DNA from: Paracentrotus lividus
Lineage: Eukaryota; Echinodermata; Echinoidea; Camarodonta; Echinidae
Length of the DNA stretch: 64,000 nt
Assembly: GCA_940671915.1 (NCBI GenBank)
Contig: CALNVZ010003429.1
Span: 29,827,774 to 29,891,773 of the forward strand
Direction: 5' to 3'
This document shows, piece by piece, positions 23,201 to 36,386 of this stretch (position 1 is the stretch's first letter; each line of letters starts with the position of its first letter). A model generated the notes under the pieces. The model saw only the letters and a program-made list of their open reading frames with translations, searched no databases and was not told where the DNA came from. A program made the translations under genes and the position numbers.

Positions 23201-23660
23201 AAATATGACATATCTTAATTAGCGTCGTGAAGATTAAACAATGCAAAGTGACACAACCCCATGTTTTTCAAACAGATTGTCTTAAAACTATAACTTTAAT
23301 GAGATATGGCAAATACAAGGAAATCAGGAGCACAAGCCCTGCTCTTACCGATTTTAACTACTGTTAGAATCTTATTGATGGAATGGAATGACATATTTGG
23401 AAGGAAAATGTATATAAGGAGGCAAAATTCTGACTGTATCAAATTAGGGTACGTGTATTCGTAGGTAACATGCCAAAAATATGTTTTACTTTACCCCTCT
23501 GCCACAAAGTCAATTTGGGAGATTAAGCGTAGCAATTTATCACACGGATAGGTTGATATGTTGACTTTTAGTGGGTCAAAGGACTAAATCATCAAAGAGG
23601 TTCTAAATTTGGACACAACTTTTTCGCCGTGTACACTTTTCGCTGGAATCGACCATATAT
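20292..23660. mobile_element. 3.4-kb element with 34-bp inverted ends and nine internal 16-mers
   Basis: GTCGATTCCAGCGAAAAGTG lies within a 34-bp left end (20,292-20,325), and its exact reverse complement ends the element at 23,627-23,660. Inside, GTTACCTACGAATACA occurs exactly at 20680, 20872, 21062, 23072 and 23094. Its reverse complement occurs at 21030, 21432, 21452 and 23454. There is no ORF longer than about 70 codons. Noisy copies appear near 29.30-32.98 and 47.03-50.69 kb because of the large duplication. I infer a non-autonomous transposon with internal protein-binding sites, and I do not recognise a family. Confidence 0.65.
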
Positions 23661-23684
23661 ATATAACATTAGGTAACGATATTT

Positions 23685-24152
23685 ACATGGATGGAAAGCT
23701 CATAACCTCAATTTGTATACAACACCAAAAAGTTAAAAAATAATTCAGGCAAGGGTGTGGAAATTAGGGTTCGCAGGAATGGCCTACCAATTTATAAGAG
23801 GAAAGTCACTCTTAGTTAATACGAAATTGAAGATGATATGAAGAATCAGTGATCAATTGTAATGGGTTATTGGGGTTTCCTGAAAGAAATTTGTGATTTG
23901 GGGGATTACCATTTCATGCATGAGTGAACAGGAATATGCATTTCCTAATTTAATATTGTTACTCTCCAAGGTATTTGTATCCACTGATGTCCTTTAGTGG
24001 TATGTTAATGGGAGTAGGTTTCTGGGCACATTCCTGCGCACCCTAATTTCCATACCCTTTACAAAAGTGAACACTGCTCATCCATGCATGAATTATTTTC
24101 AAACATTTTGGTGTTATGAAAAAGTTGAGATTATGAGCTTTCCATAAAAGTG
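23685..24152. mobile_element. Foldback MITE-like element, ~470 bp, in the 3' flank of the receptor gene
   Basis: GGAAAGCTCATAACCTCAA near the left is mirrored by TTGAGATTATGAGCTTTCC near the right. Further paired blocks are AACACCAAAA, AAATAATTCA and GGAAATTAGGGTTCGCAGGA / TCCTGCGCACCCTAATTTCC. Pairing is imperfect, which suggests an old insertion. It ends about 100 bp downstream of the receptor stop codon and could lie in its 3' UTR. Confidence 0.6.
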
Positions 24153-24256
24153 TAACAAATTTATAAAGCCACATTGACAAATCGTTGCCCGCGGTTGATT
24201 AACATACACTAAGTGTGTACGATATTGCAGCCATGGAAAAAACCTGTGTAAAAGTT

Positions 24257-25562
24257 TTAGTTTGTGTGCGAAACGGTCATTTCAAATTCATCAGAAGATG
24301 TTTCACGTGGCTTCTCTTTCGTGTCTTTTACGATGGGATCAATTCGTTTCTCCTTCTGATTATTCTTTGCGGATCCGATCAATTTTTGGAAAAAACTGAC
24401 TTTTTCCTGAACGGTTGTTCCAGTGCCCTCAGAAGACTGCTGTCCGATAAGGGGCTTCTTTTTTGCTTCATTAGTGTTTCGGTGAGCCTGTTTTTTTTTC
24501 TGCCTTTTCGTCCTACTGTCAAGGTATCCGAGAAAGGTATAAAGAAAGGGGTTGATCGATGAGTTGATTGGGACAATTAGGATTACTGTCCAGGCGTAGA
24601 GGGATGGGTCAAGGGTCACAGTGCCAGTTTGGGAAAGGATACCCATGATGATTACTGGCATCCAGCAGGCCACATCAGTAGCAACAATCAGAGCAACGCG
24701 AATAGCTAGCTTCTTTTCAGAGTTCTGAGACTTTGTACTTCTCACGCGGGCTGCAGAACGACTGGTTTTGATGAAGATCGCGATGTAGCAGACAGAAGAA
24801 AGAATCGATACGGATTGACCCGATCAAAATACGATGATGGAGAAACCATGGTGGTCTAGAACTACTGTCCAGTGATCACATACTGGACTTGATATTTCAA
24901 AGAAGAACCCTCCCTGAATCTGGAGATGTCCAGTACCTTTCTGTCTCGACATGGGAGAGGGAGACCAAGACAAAACATCGGAACAGTCCATACACATCAG
25001 GTCTGTTATGATGTGATGATCACCAACCCAAGCTCATCATCATGGTAAAGAACCCACACAACACCGACGAGGATCTTGGAAGAACCCTCTCGAATCTTGA
25101 GCTTACTGAAGGGGAAACACAACGCATATGAAACCTGTCAATGTCAGTAGGTTAAGGTGAAAACGGATGCCTCGCTTGAAAGGAATCCTAGGAAACCAGG
25201 CGAAACGACAGAGGTGAGAATCGCGCCACTTGGGAGCAAAGAGTAGTACGCATCACGTATACGATGTCTGCAGATGTAATGATTTCATGTACACCCCCAT
25301 TAGAATATCAGCCATTGCAAGACTTCCAATCATGGCGTGCGACCTTAGACGTCCGAATACTGTCCGAGTCTTGCAGACGCAGGAATAGGACAACGCCATT
25401 GCCCCTAAGGCAAAAGCCCCATCACCCATCCAGCAATCCTCAAAGCCCAGTTCGGGAAAAGTCGGCTACAAGTCTCCAGGGGTTTGGTTTGGGATGTTTT
25501 GGCACAAACAAAGTTTGGATTGTCATTCAACTGACAGCACAGCCTGTTGTCTGATGTCGCCC
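24257..25562 (-). CDS. Terminal exon of LRR GPCR: hinge, seven-helix domain and tail (copy 1)
   Basis: Reading leftward, an acceptor (TTCCCAACAG) precedes 25,562. The first residues include a cysteine-bearing hinge (RLCCQLNDNPNFVCAK), then a TM1-like stretch (RIAGWVMGLL). Next come HAMIGSLAMADILMGVYM (TM2) near 25.29-25.34 kb and LCFPFSKLKIRE with a TM4 start. The last 162 codons form one open frame with TM6 (TDVACWMPV), TM7 (PINSSINPFLYT, with NPxxY at 24,539-24,553) and a Lys/Glu/Ser-rich tail ending at a TAA. TM6 and TM7 resemble RXFP/LGR receptors, which couple extracellular peptide binding to G proteins at the plasma membrane. Between about 24.76 and 25.5 kb the frame shifts and contains stops. 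The other copies break at different places, so I attribute this to sequence errors. Confidence 0.8.
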
Positions 25563-25828
25563 TGTTGGGAAGAAACATAACGATTCAAGTTCGTGCACAA
25601 TTCTCGTTGTTTACAAAACATTGTCCATCTAATAGAAATGTCGGTTCAAAATGGCTAGAAAAAATGATATTGAGGTTTGTTAGTAGAAACAAATTTGCAA
25701 ATTTGCAACTACCGATTTACCAGCTACAAATCCTAGAGGCGGTTGGACTGAGCCGGGCCTAAACCAAATCTTTTAAAATAAAATTGCCAAAAAGCGTTTA
25801 TTGAAATATATAACAGAATAGTTTGAAT

Positions 25829-25853
25829 NNNNNNNNNNNNNNNNNNNNNNNNN
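25829..25853. other. Assembly gap of 25 N
   Basis: Exactly 25 N. The sequence to the right restarts inside DNA already seen at 17,398 onward, so the two sides overlap rather than being separated by unknown sequence. A second 25-N run at 43,563 has the same right flank. Confidence 0.98.
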
Positions 25854-25984
25854 AATGGGCGCCCCACCCTGGCTCTATCCCCCTCGCGCGCACCCTTTGT
25901 CCGCCTCCCGAAAAAATCGGTCCCGTGTCCATGACCCCACCCCCTTTCCCCCCCCCCCCACCCCCCCCACCCCCCCCCCCCTCC

Positions 25985-26018
<34 letters not shown>

Positions 26019-29000
26019 ACTAGCCACTTCCCCCACTTCCATTCCCCCTTCACAACAAAAGAAATACTTGGTCTCGAGGAAAAAAGTCCATCTTTTTCAT
26101 TGTACCTTAACTAGGAACTTGGCATATCAGTAATAATGTTAATATACCTCATTAAGAATCTTAATAATCCAGTCTTCTGATTGGTTTGAAAGTGCAGTCA
26201 TAATCTGAAAAAAAATAAGAAAAAAAAAAAAAGAAAGAAAAACAAACCCATGGCCGCCATAGCATTTCCCGGTTCTTTTACCGGCAAAATTGAACATTTT
26301 TACAGTACTTTCTGCCCCCGACTGGGCATAGTGCGTATCCCCATTTGTTTACGTACATTCATATTCAATCGCATGTTGCAATGCTGCTTTATTCAATACC
26401 ATAATTTGCCGGCGCGAGAGGTCGATAATTTAGACAAACTCCGCTGCTTGGGCCCGGTTCAACTGCGCGCGCGCCGCAGCGTCCAGGTGTTTTATTAGAC
26501 AAATTCTTCGTCGCCTGTTACGAAACGGTCCCCAGAATTTCTTAGTTGAGCGTTTAAGCCTGAATTCCGATGACGGATTTTATGTTAATCTAAACAAGCA
26601 TTTAAGAGGTTTAATCTTCCCGGCATTTTTGCAGTTTAACTTGTAAAGTAGAATTGCAATTGAATAGTTGCCTATGCATGTGCTGCGAGCATGCAATTTG
26701 TGGCCTGCAAGAGCCAGCAGGCTCCCGAACTGACTACACTTTCATGACATGTTCTAGGGCTAGTCAATCAGGGCCCTAACGTTATTTGTTAAAATCTAGA
26801 TCGAGACTTCACTTTAGACTATCTAGGTCAAAATAGACCGTGTTTGTTGTTTAGATCGGCAAAACAAAAGAGAAATTGGACTGCTTTATTTTCGGACATG
26901 TCGTTTCTAGACTGCTCTCGGGATCTTCCGAATCTGCCATAACCCGCAACCTGCGGGTCTGGTTATAGCAGATGCGCGGAGATTTCCCTGAGCAGCTTCC
27001 CTAGAGAAACGACCATGTTCCCCTCCAAAAAGTAAGCCAGTCGATCAAAATATAATCCAATTAATTATAGATATGCCGTTGACATGTATAGTGTATAACG
27101 ATGTATGTATGGGTTCCACATGGCCAAAAAAAACTGTGTTTTTTCCCGTAATTGCGGGAGGATAACTTAATAGCGTTATATCTTTTTATGTGGGAAATGA
27201 ATTACTTTTATTTTTAACATACTCGTTGTCCATAGATTGGGGCACATTTCTGAAAAGTTCGCGCTTAGGTCCTTGACATGATTATTACACGAAAGGTAAA
27301 AAAATGAATAGATAAAACTATTCTTGGAGGAAAAAAAATTGAGAAAAAATCAAGAATTTAACCGCTTAAAAAAAATTTACCTGTAACGAATGGGCCATGT
27401 ATTAGTCTTATTTGAAAATAGTTCCAAATCGGTAGAAATTTTATTACCTCATCTTCAATTTGATACCAAATTCAATTGCTCATTTGAAACTCTGCTTCAA
27501 ACCATTTTTGTTCAGAAATGGCTAATTTTTTTGTAAAGGGCCGGTTATTTTGAGTCGGACGCCCCACCTGGAGGGAACTCCTCCTGCAGCTGATATTGAA
27601 GAGAAGTAGTCCTCCCTCTAAGCCTGATGTTGTTTAGCGGTCCATACATACCATCCTAATAGGACTACTTTTATATCCGACATGTCAAGGTCCACCCTAT
27701 CTTGCTCCGTGAGGTAGTATCAAATCGACCGTGAACGTAGTTTAGCGCGGTGATAAATGGACGCTAATGCGCCTGGGCGTAATTGCTGTTTGTGGTTCGT
27801 GCTGCACGCCGCTTGCTATAATTAACGAGGATAGCTTTGATGGGAGAGCGGTCTAGAATGCGGTACTCTTAATAATTTCTATATTTTCTTATTGCCCTCT
27901 CAAGTGGATTATTTGTCATTATTAACTGATTTCATAACCAACCAAATGACAGTCAAGATTGAATAGACCAGTATAGGTTGATTCATATTTCTAAAAGTTG
28001 TGCCAGTGCATTTAGTTCGTTAATTTTGTGAAAAAGCTGTGCACACTACCTGCCAAGTGCTGCTGTTTGAAAAAATAACCATGTCATTACTGAGATTTTT
28101 ATGTCATAATTCGGTGTCACCATTGTTTCTCCATACCTTTTATACACACGTAATTTACTTTTAACTAAGGCATCAGCCCTTTTCGCAATATCGCAATCAT
28201 AACCCTGACCCCACATCCCAACAAAATAAAAAAAGTCTGGCAAAAGTCCACAAATTAGAGGTCGATGTTGTCTTGTTGTTAAACGAAATGCGGTTTTGTT
28301 ATCCTTCCGGTTAGCGTTTAATTGTGTATGTGCTTTGCAGCTGCACGTCAAAGTTTACCGGAAAACTTGACATTATGTGATATTTTGCTTGCCCCGGGAC
28401 GGTAGGTACCCTATAAAATATGCCAACAATTCCGCCGTGATACAATGAAATCAAGTTGATAACAAATGAAGTAACAGCGATTACAGCATGGAAATTAAGA
28501 AAAAAAAAAAGCGACTGTTAACAAACCTGCAAAGTTAAAAAAAAAAAATTATCAAGTATTTTCTTTATAATAATATACGGTATAAAACTTCAGATCCGTA
28601 GCAAGTCATCTTTTTATACATCTTTCAAAAATACCTAGTCCAGACTGTGTATTTTTAAAAAAATAATCTTCAAAAACACGGTCTTCTTATGACAACTTTT
28701 TGATTGTCAAAATAAATTTGTCATGTAAGATGCCAACCGTCGAGTCTTATAAAAAAAATTTGATCAATGCAAAACAACAAAATTCGTCAAATAATTTATT
28801 GGGAAAAGTTTGTCATTGACTACATACAAATCAAGGCTGCTTAATTCGTCATGCTAAGAAACCTCCACCACATCCTCAACCTCTATTCCACTAACTTTTT
28901 TATTTTTTTATTTTTTAATTTCATTCCATTCCGAAATTAAGTATTCGTAAAAGTTAGAACATACATTTCAATCGTAGCAGGGCAAATAATTCGTTAACAA

Positions 29001-32000
29001 AGCATTTGCTTTCAAAAACCCACCGCGTGACGAATCCGGTTTTCTCTGTCATATGAAAAACAAATTTTGAATACCACCAAGAGTGAGTAATGTCACCAAA
29101 AACTAAACTGGTGCACTAATATTCTGTATTACCCATATGTGTAGAGAACAAACAATAACATTTTTTATAAATTCATTAAGGAATCTTATTTCAACTTTTA
29201 TAGATTACCTGACATTTGTCAAACTTTTAAAAAAATTAGTACAGTGACGTCACCCAAAAAAGAAGTTATACACTTTTGAAATGGCTGCCAATCGTAAAAA
29301 ATATATGGTCGATTCCAGCGAAAAGTGTACACGGTGTTTGATCACGTTCAAGGCCAATAAAAAAAAAAATCCAAAATAAAAAAAAAAAAAAAAAAAAAAA
29401 AAAATAAAAAAAAAAAAAAAAAAAAGATTAGGAACCTCAAGTTTGTCTACTGCGTTATGTATCCGCACGCGTTGAACTATTCGTGCGGCCCAACCGCCGC
29501 GTGTCCGATTTTATTCAACTTCATTTGAAGTCTGAACTTTTTTTTTAACGATTTAAAAAACATGCCATTTGGGTCCATCTTTTGGAAAAAAAAAAAAAAA
29601 ATAAAAAAACTTAATTTTTTTTTGCGGGCGACGCCAACTTTTTATTATAGAAGAAAATCATCAAAAATAATTATAGATTCAAGTATGTATTTTTAGGATG
29701 AGCAATGCTCAGGAGAGAAATTGTAACCAAATGTTTGAATAATAGGTAGCAAATTCCAAACATCTCTGATTATATCTTTTTTTTTTTCGAAAAGTGGGTA
29801 AATGAATGTTACCTCGCGCCACACGTGACCCCCGGGCATACAGGAAGAAACTTTTTTTTTTTAACAAAGCTTAATAAACCATACTAGATCTTTATAACGA
29901 CCAGTACGCGCTCGCCTAATAGCCGTACAGAAGCGCCTCAGCGCCATTCCCCTTACCGATGCATTGTTCCCTCAGTGAGCATTGCTTTCTTTGTTAATGG
30001 CGAAGAGGTCAAAGGGCCGAAATTTTCGTGTGGTCAAAAAAAAAATTCTAGTTACCTACGAAATAGCACCTATTAAACGCAGCTGCCATTCTATACCTTT
30101 AAAGAGATTAGTGACAAATTGTAAGGGAAAGTTGACAAAAGATGTCTTGGCTGTACGTGTATTGAAACTTATTATCATCCCTTGACAATAGATTTTTGAG
30201 ATATGCCATTTAAAGTTGCTTGTATTCGATCTAGGTAAGCAATTGACATCCGAATGTTTAGATCTAGCGAATACAAAGTTATGCATAGCAGTGTTTCTGG
30301 CATTATATTTCTAGTTTAATGTTGTCTTCATGAGAACCAAAGTAAGCATTTTTTTGTTGTAGTTTTATTTGTCATAGCATATAGGATAATGTGTGTAATT
30401 TTGCTTGTTTAGGAATCTTATGTATTTCATTATGTTTCTGATATGTTTCCTTATTAATGATAAATTATTTATATTTTAATATTATTGTTTGAAGCAAGTC
30501 AATTTTCCTCGAAAGCAATGATATATCAAGTTTAATTTATTTCGTAGCGGCTTATCAAGTGGGAAACTCTTTCAAATTTACATTACCGAAAAAAATTATA
30601 GCTTTTTAGGAATAAATAAAAACATGGGATAAGCATCCATCCTGCAGTGGTGTCACGTGCTATATTTCGTAAGTAACAAGTGTATTCGTAGGTTAACAAT
30701 GTAACGTAAACTGTCATTTTGCGCTTTACAATTAACCTCACATTTGGGCTTTTCTTTATTGAAAGGGAGAATAGATCGCCAATAGATATTGGGGACATCG
30801 TTTGGACGCCAATAATATAAGTTATTTATGGTGATTATCAGATTTGAAGTAAAGTGCCCCAAATTATGGGCTTATGCATTATTCGGATTAACAATCTTTT
30901 TTCTATTTCATCAAGGGGCAGGCGTTTGGCGCGATTAACAGCAAATCGTACATAACAGTATGTGAAATTTCTACCCTTCTCTAATTTTATTTAAAATATC
31001 GAATGAATAATATTTAATGAGATGGATTTCATTACTTATAAAAATATAAAAAGCAAATAAAGCGTTGATTTTTATTACGACTTATACCTTTTTCTTAGAT
31101 TTCATTTTCAGGTGTTTATTTCTTATTAATTGATTGCAATCTGGAGTTTCAATTAACAAAGCAAACATTGCCTCAATTGTGCTATTAAGTTATCTTATAC
31201 CAACTTGGAAAAGATTTCTAGCGTATTTTATCAGCGGCTGCTCATAATGTGCAATAAGTTATCGAAACCATGTTGATTAAACTAATAGTTGTTTCATTGT
31301 TTCTTTTCTTATTATTTCATGAAAATGAAAATGATGTAAGCAGTGACAGATGCAGAGGCGTAATATTCTGCTCTTTTAATCATACAGTGGCAGTAGAGAA
31401 TTGAATTGGTTGGGAGAATAATAAATGATTGCTGATGTGTCAGTGCATTATGTATTATTCCTCAAAATGATTTGATTTTGATTACGATTCGAGCAAGGAA
31501 GGTCTTAATTCCTTTGCCAATAGTTCATATCATCAATCAAGAAATCAGTTCAATGATTATTATTTACACTCATAAAGCAGTTCAAGACACTCACTTCATG
31601 CCGTCTTGACTTAGCAGCAAATAGTATCATTGGAAATAAGATAACAGTAATGGGATATCAAATATGTGAATGTACAGGCCTGATATATACGACGGATACA
31701 ATACTAACATTTTTTATTTTTTATTAAAAGAACGGTTATAATGAATCATTAGATTTTAAAAATGAAATATAGCTAATTTTGTTCGTTGTAGTGTGTTTCA
31801 TGGCTTATGTAAATATGATTCAGAATAAACTAACGTGATGAAAGAATGCTATAGGCCAGTTGGTAGAATCCATTAAAAAAAAGTGCTCTAATCTATAATG
31901 TAATGTTGTTGAAAAGACAATTTGATTAACATTTTTTTTTTCTTTCGAATTATGTAAAAGTATTTATGTTAGAACCAGAAGATATCGTATTCCATTTTTT

Positions 32001-35000
32001 ATTGTTGGCTAGGGGCTGATGCTATTAATAAATATTCTCAATATATTATTGCTCATGCTGCTATATCTTTTAGTTTTAGATACAGTTTATTCTTTTTAAT
32101 CCGGTTTTTATGCTTGTATCCAAGCACAATTTGAGATACATACACACTTACTAGTACCGAATAATTCTTGATTAAAAGATATAAACATATGATAAACAGG
32201 ACAAATATGACGTTTTTGGTTAAAAGTTAGTGTTTACCTAATACTTGGCAGTGATGTTCCCACATATTGCTGAGAAAGATATTTTCACAAGAAACAAATT
32301 AGTTTGATAACCTCGACACGATTATTATATCAATGGATCCAAAGCAGAATGTTTAAAATACATGTAAGCCAGTTATACAGCCTATGTTACCTACGAATAC
32401 ATTAGCTGTTACCTATCGAATACATATGTTTCTAACTCTTCTATAACAAAGTAATGGGCGGATTCCAATTTTTAAGGGTTATAATGAGGAGTCATTCTAT
32501 TTTCTTTCAGTAAAATATGAACATATCTTAATTAGCGTCGTGAAGATTAACAATGCAAAGTGACACAACCCCAGCTTTTTTCAAACAGATTGCCTAAAAC
32601 TATAAACTTTAATGAGATATTGGCAAAATACAAGGAAATTCAGGAAGCACAGCCCTGGCTCTTAGCCGATTTTACACACTTGTTAGAATCTTATTGGATT
32701 GGAATTGGAATGACATATGAAGGAAAATGTATATAAGGAGGCTAAATTCTGACTGTATCAAATTAGGGTACGTGTATTTTCGTAGGGTAACATGCAAATA
32801 TATGTTTTACTTTACCCTCTGCCGACAAAGTCAATTTGGGAGATTAAGCGTAGCAATTTATCACACGGATAGGTTTGATTGTGACTTTAGTGGTCAAAGG
32901 ACTAAATCATCAAAGAGGTTCTAAATTTGGACACAAACTTTTCGCCGTGTACACTTTTCGCTGGAATCGGACCATATATATAATACATTAGGTAACGTAT
33001 TTTACATGGATGGAAAGCTCATAACCTCATATTTGTATACAACACCAAAAAGTTAAAAAATAATTCAGGCAAGGGGTGTGGGAAATTAAGGTTCGCAGGA
33101 GTGGCCTATCCAATTTATAAGAGGAAAGTCACTCTTAGTTAATACGAATTGAAGATGATATGAAGAATCAGTGATCAATTGTAATGGGTTATTGGGGTTT
33201 CCTGAAAGAAATTTGTGATGGGGATTACCATTTCCATGGCATGTGACCCATTATCGAGAGTGAACAGGAATATTGCATTCCTAATTTAATATTGTTACTT
33301 CTCCAAGGTATTTGTATCACTGATGTCCTTTAGTGGTATGCTTAATGGAGTAGGTTTCTGGGCACATTCCTTGCGCACCCTTAATTCCATACCCTTTACA
33401 AAAGTAACACTGCTCATCCATCGCATGGATATAGTTTCAAACATTGGTGTTATAGAAAAGTTGAGATTATGAGTTTCCATATAAAAGTGTAACAATTTAT
33501 AAAGCCACATTGACAAATCGGTGCCCGCGGTTGATTAACATACACTTAAGTGTGTACGATATTGCAGCGCATGAAAACCTGTGTAAAAGTTTTAGTTTGT
33601 GTGCGAAACGGTCATTTCAAATTCATCAGATGTTTCACGTGGCTTCTCTTGTCTGTCTTTTACGATGATCAATTCGTTTCTCCTTCTGATTATTCTTTGC
33701 GGATCGATTCAATTTTTGGAAAAAACTGACTTTTTCCTGACGGTTGTTCCAGTGCCCTAGAAGACTGGCTGTCCGATAAGGGGCTTCTTTTTGCTTCATT
33801 AGTGTTTCGGTGAGCCTGTTTTTTTTGCCTTTTCGTCCTACTGTCAAGGTATCCGAGAAAGGTATAAAGAAAGGGGTTGATCGATGAGTTGATTGGGACA
33901 ATTAGGATTTACTGTCCCAGGCGTAGAGGATGGGTCAAGGTCACATGTGCCAGTTTGGGAAGGAAACGCCATGATGATTACTGGCATCTAGCAGGCCACA
34001 TCAGTAGCAACAAATCAGAGACAACGCGAATAGCTAGCTTCTTTTCAGAGTTCTGAGACTTTGTACTTCTCACGCGGTGCTGTGCAGAACGACTGGTTTT
34101 GATGAAGATCGCGATGTAGCAGACTAGAATGAAAGAATGGATACGAGATTGACCCGATAAATACGATGACTGGAGAAAACCATGGTGGTCTAGAACTACT
34201 GTCAGTGATCAACATACTGGACTTGATATTCAAAGAAGAACCCTCCCTGAATCTGGAGATGTCCAGTACTTTCTTGTCTCGACATGGAGAGGGAGACCAA
34301 GACAAACATCCGGACAGTCCATACACATCAGGTCTGTATGATGTGATGATCACCAACCCAAGCTCATCATCATGGTAAAGAACCCACACAACACCGACGA
34401 GGATCTTGGAAGAACGCTCTCGAATCTTGAGCTTACTGAAGGGGAAACACAACGCATAATGAACCTGTACCAAATGTCAGTAGGGTTAAGGTGAAAACGG
34501 ATGCCTCGCTTGAAAGGAATCCTAGGAAACCAGGCGAAAACGACAGAGGTGAGAATCGCGCCACTTGGGAGCAAAGAGGTAGTACGCATCACCGTATACG
34601 ATGTCTGCAGATGTAATGATTATCATGTACACCCCCCATTAGAATATCAGCCATTGCAAGACTTCCAATCATGGCGTTCGGACCTTAGACGTCCGAATAC
34701 TGTCCGAGTCTTGCAGACGCAGGAATGGACAACGCCATTGCCCACTAAGGGCAGAAAGCCCATCACCCATCCAGCAACTCCTCAAAGCCCAGTTCGGGAA
34801 AGTCGGCTACAAGTCTCCAGGGGTTTGGTTTGGATGTTTTGCACAAACAAAGTTTGGATTGTCATTCAACTGACAGCACAGCCTGTTGTCTGATGTCGCC
34901 CTGTTGGAAGAACATAACGATTCAAGTTCGTGCACAATTCTCGTTGTTTACAAAACATTGTCCATCTAATAGAAATGTCGGTTCAAAATGGCTAGAAAAA

Positions 35001-35165
35001 TGATATTGAGGTTTGTTAGTAGAATAACAAATTTGCAAATTTGCAAACTACCGATTTACCAGCTACAAATCCTAGAGGCGGTTTGGACTGAGCCGGGCTA
35101 AACAAATCTTTAAAATAAAATTGCCAAAAAAGCGTTTATTGAATATATAACAGATAGTTGAATCC
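25854..35165. repeat. Duplicate of 17.4-25.8 kb (copy 2), probably an assembly artefact
   Basis: Colinear with 17,398-25,828: the right arm of the foldback element, the 34-bp-TIR element (about 29.30-32.98 kb), the 470-bp foldback and the receptor terminal exon recur in the same order. Differences are mainly 1-4 base insertions or deletions scattered every few tens of bases. From 25,854 to about 29,601 it is identical to 43,588-47,335, then the two diverge by indels. The poly-A-rich stretch at 29,370-29,425 and the poly-C stretch at 25,950-26,020 are longer than in copy 1. Confidence 0.85.
33592..34900 (-). CDS. Terminal exon of LRR GPCR (copy 2, frameshifted)
   Basis: Same exon as 24,257-25,562, with the same acceptor context at 34,900 and the same stop at 33,592-33,594. 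Indels break the frame repeatedly. The tail (MSQSTHRSTPF on the other frame, EAPYRTASLL) is garbled where copy 1 reads cleanly, whereas the TM3-TM4 part (YALCFPFSKLKIRERSSK) reads better here than in copy 1. The complementary error pattern argues for noisy reads of one locus rather than a pseudogene paralogue. Confidence 0.6.
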
Positions 35166-35245
35166 CCTCCCCCCCCCCCCCCCCCCTCCCCCCCCTCACC
35201 CCGAAGGCCTAAAAAAAGTTTTACAACAGAAAAAAAAAAAAGAAA
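35161..35245. repeat. Poly-C / poly-A low-complexity junction
   Basis: C runs followed by AAAAAAAAAAA, seen again at 52,945-53,035 in the duplicate. Copy 1 stops just before this point at its N gap, so the homopolymer may have caused the original contig break. Confidence 0.6.
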
Positions 35246-35555
35246 CTGTAATGTTAATGATTTAGAGATGATGAATTTTATGTCTGCATTGTTAATTGTA
35301 ATATTTAACCCCTTCCTACCTATTTATCGTGGTTTTTCTTTTTTCCTTTGCTTTTTTTTTAACAGCATTTGGATGCATGTCAAATTAAACAAGGGCCTTT
35401 AGGTATTTTCGACATAAAGATAACACAGCTAAACTAGTTTAATTACTTTTTTGAGTGGCACTTTTAACACCTTTGTCTTTTTACACATAAGCTGAAATAA
35501 GAGTATAGCAAAATCATAAGGGAAATGTGACATAAAGAGTAAAAAGAATACTTAC

Positions 35556-35627
35556 ATCTTTTCAACGGCAGTAAGGCTAGTTAAAGTGTTGGCTTTTATA
35601 GAATGAAGCTCTGTTTCGAGGAGGAAT
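35556..35627 (-). CDS. LRR exon, last before the terminal exon
   Basis: A 72-bp exon with an AG acceptor above 35,627 and a GTAAGT donor below 35,556. One leading base, 23 codons and two trailing bases give one 24-residue LRR, including ELHSIKANTLTSLTAVEK, with the Leu/Ile spacing of LGR ectodomains. The trailing AT joins the terminal exon's leading G to make Met. The copy at 53,335-53,410 has extra bases. Confidence 0.8.
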
Positions 35628-35727
35628 CTGGAATAAATGCAACATAACATAATTATACAGACTTTGAGCAAAGTTTTTTTTTTAATCTTAACATCGCATC
35701 TCCAGAGTAAATTTTGATTTACTCCTT

Positions 35728-35758
<31 letters not shown>

Positions 35759-36098
35759 AATTATTATTAAAGGCTACTGCAAAATCAAATAAATTAGTGA
35801 ACTAGCATTTGGAAACACAAGTTACACATGCTACAACCAAAGAATGCCTAAATATTTGGCTTATCTTTATTGCATGTCTGTGTAGACCAGATATTATAAG
35901 ATGAGAATAATTAGAAGACGGAGGGTTGTGGATGTCAGTATTATCCGCAATGTTATGATTTCTTTTCTTGGAATATGCTTTAACGTGTCACTTGGTACAG
36001 GGTAAATATGAATCAAATTTTACAAATAAATTGTATCCAATGTAAGTAAACCAGCGACACTTTTGTTGTAGCTTAACATATATATTTTATCCACATTA

Positions 36099-36237
36099 AT
36101 CCTTTTGGTTCAGAGGCGTTGATCCCTTTCAGAATTCAAAGCATTTGTGGGGCGAGCCATTGTGTGTCTAACAATGGCTCCCCCAACCAATGCTTTGAAT
36201 TCTAAAAGCGGATCGACGCCTCTGCTTTGGTTAGGAT
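36099..36237. mobile_element. Intronic hairpin MITE, ~139 bp
   Basis: AGAATTCAAAGCATTTG pairs with its mirrored counterpart (CAATGCTTTGAATTCT, slight bulge). Outer arms CAGAGGCGTTGATCC and GGATCGACGCCTCTG also pair. It lies in the intron between two LRR exons. The duplicate lies near 53,878-54,015. Confidence 0.75.
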
Positions 36238-36239
36238 GA

Positions 36240-36246
36240 ATGTGTG

Positions 36247-36289
<43 letters not shown>

Positions 36290-36325
36290 TAGTGTATGTG
36301 TGTATGTGTGTGTGCGTGTGTGGAG
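36240..36325. repeat. (TG)n microsatellite
   Basis: About 85 bp of interrupted TG. The duplicate near 54,020-54,110 is garbled, as expected for indel errors in a dinucleotide run. Confidence 0.8.
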
Positions 36326-36386
36326 TGTGTGGGTGAGTTAATATCCGGTAAACTTCTTTACGCGATAAAAGTAGCTGTGTACTTAC

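Noticed and set aside
20680-23469. CRISPR-like array based on the repeated 16-mer
   Set aside because: Spacing is irregular (20 to 1600 bp), both orientations occur, there are no cas genes, and the DNA is eukaryotic.
25733-26133. Gly-rich or Pro-rich proteins spanning the N run
   Set aside because: They are translations of poly-C/poly-G next to the gap. The same frames recur at 43,506-43,867 because of the duplication.
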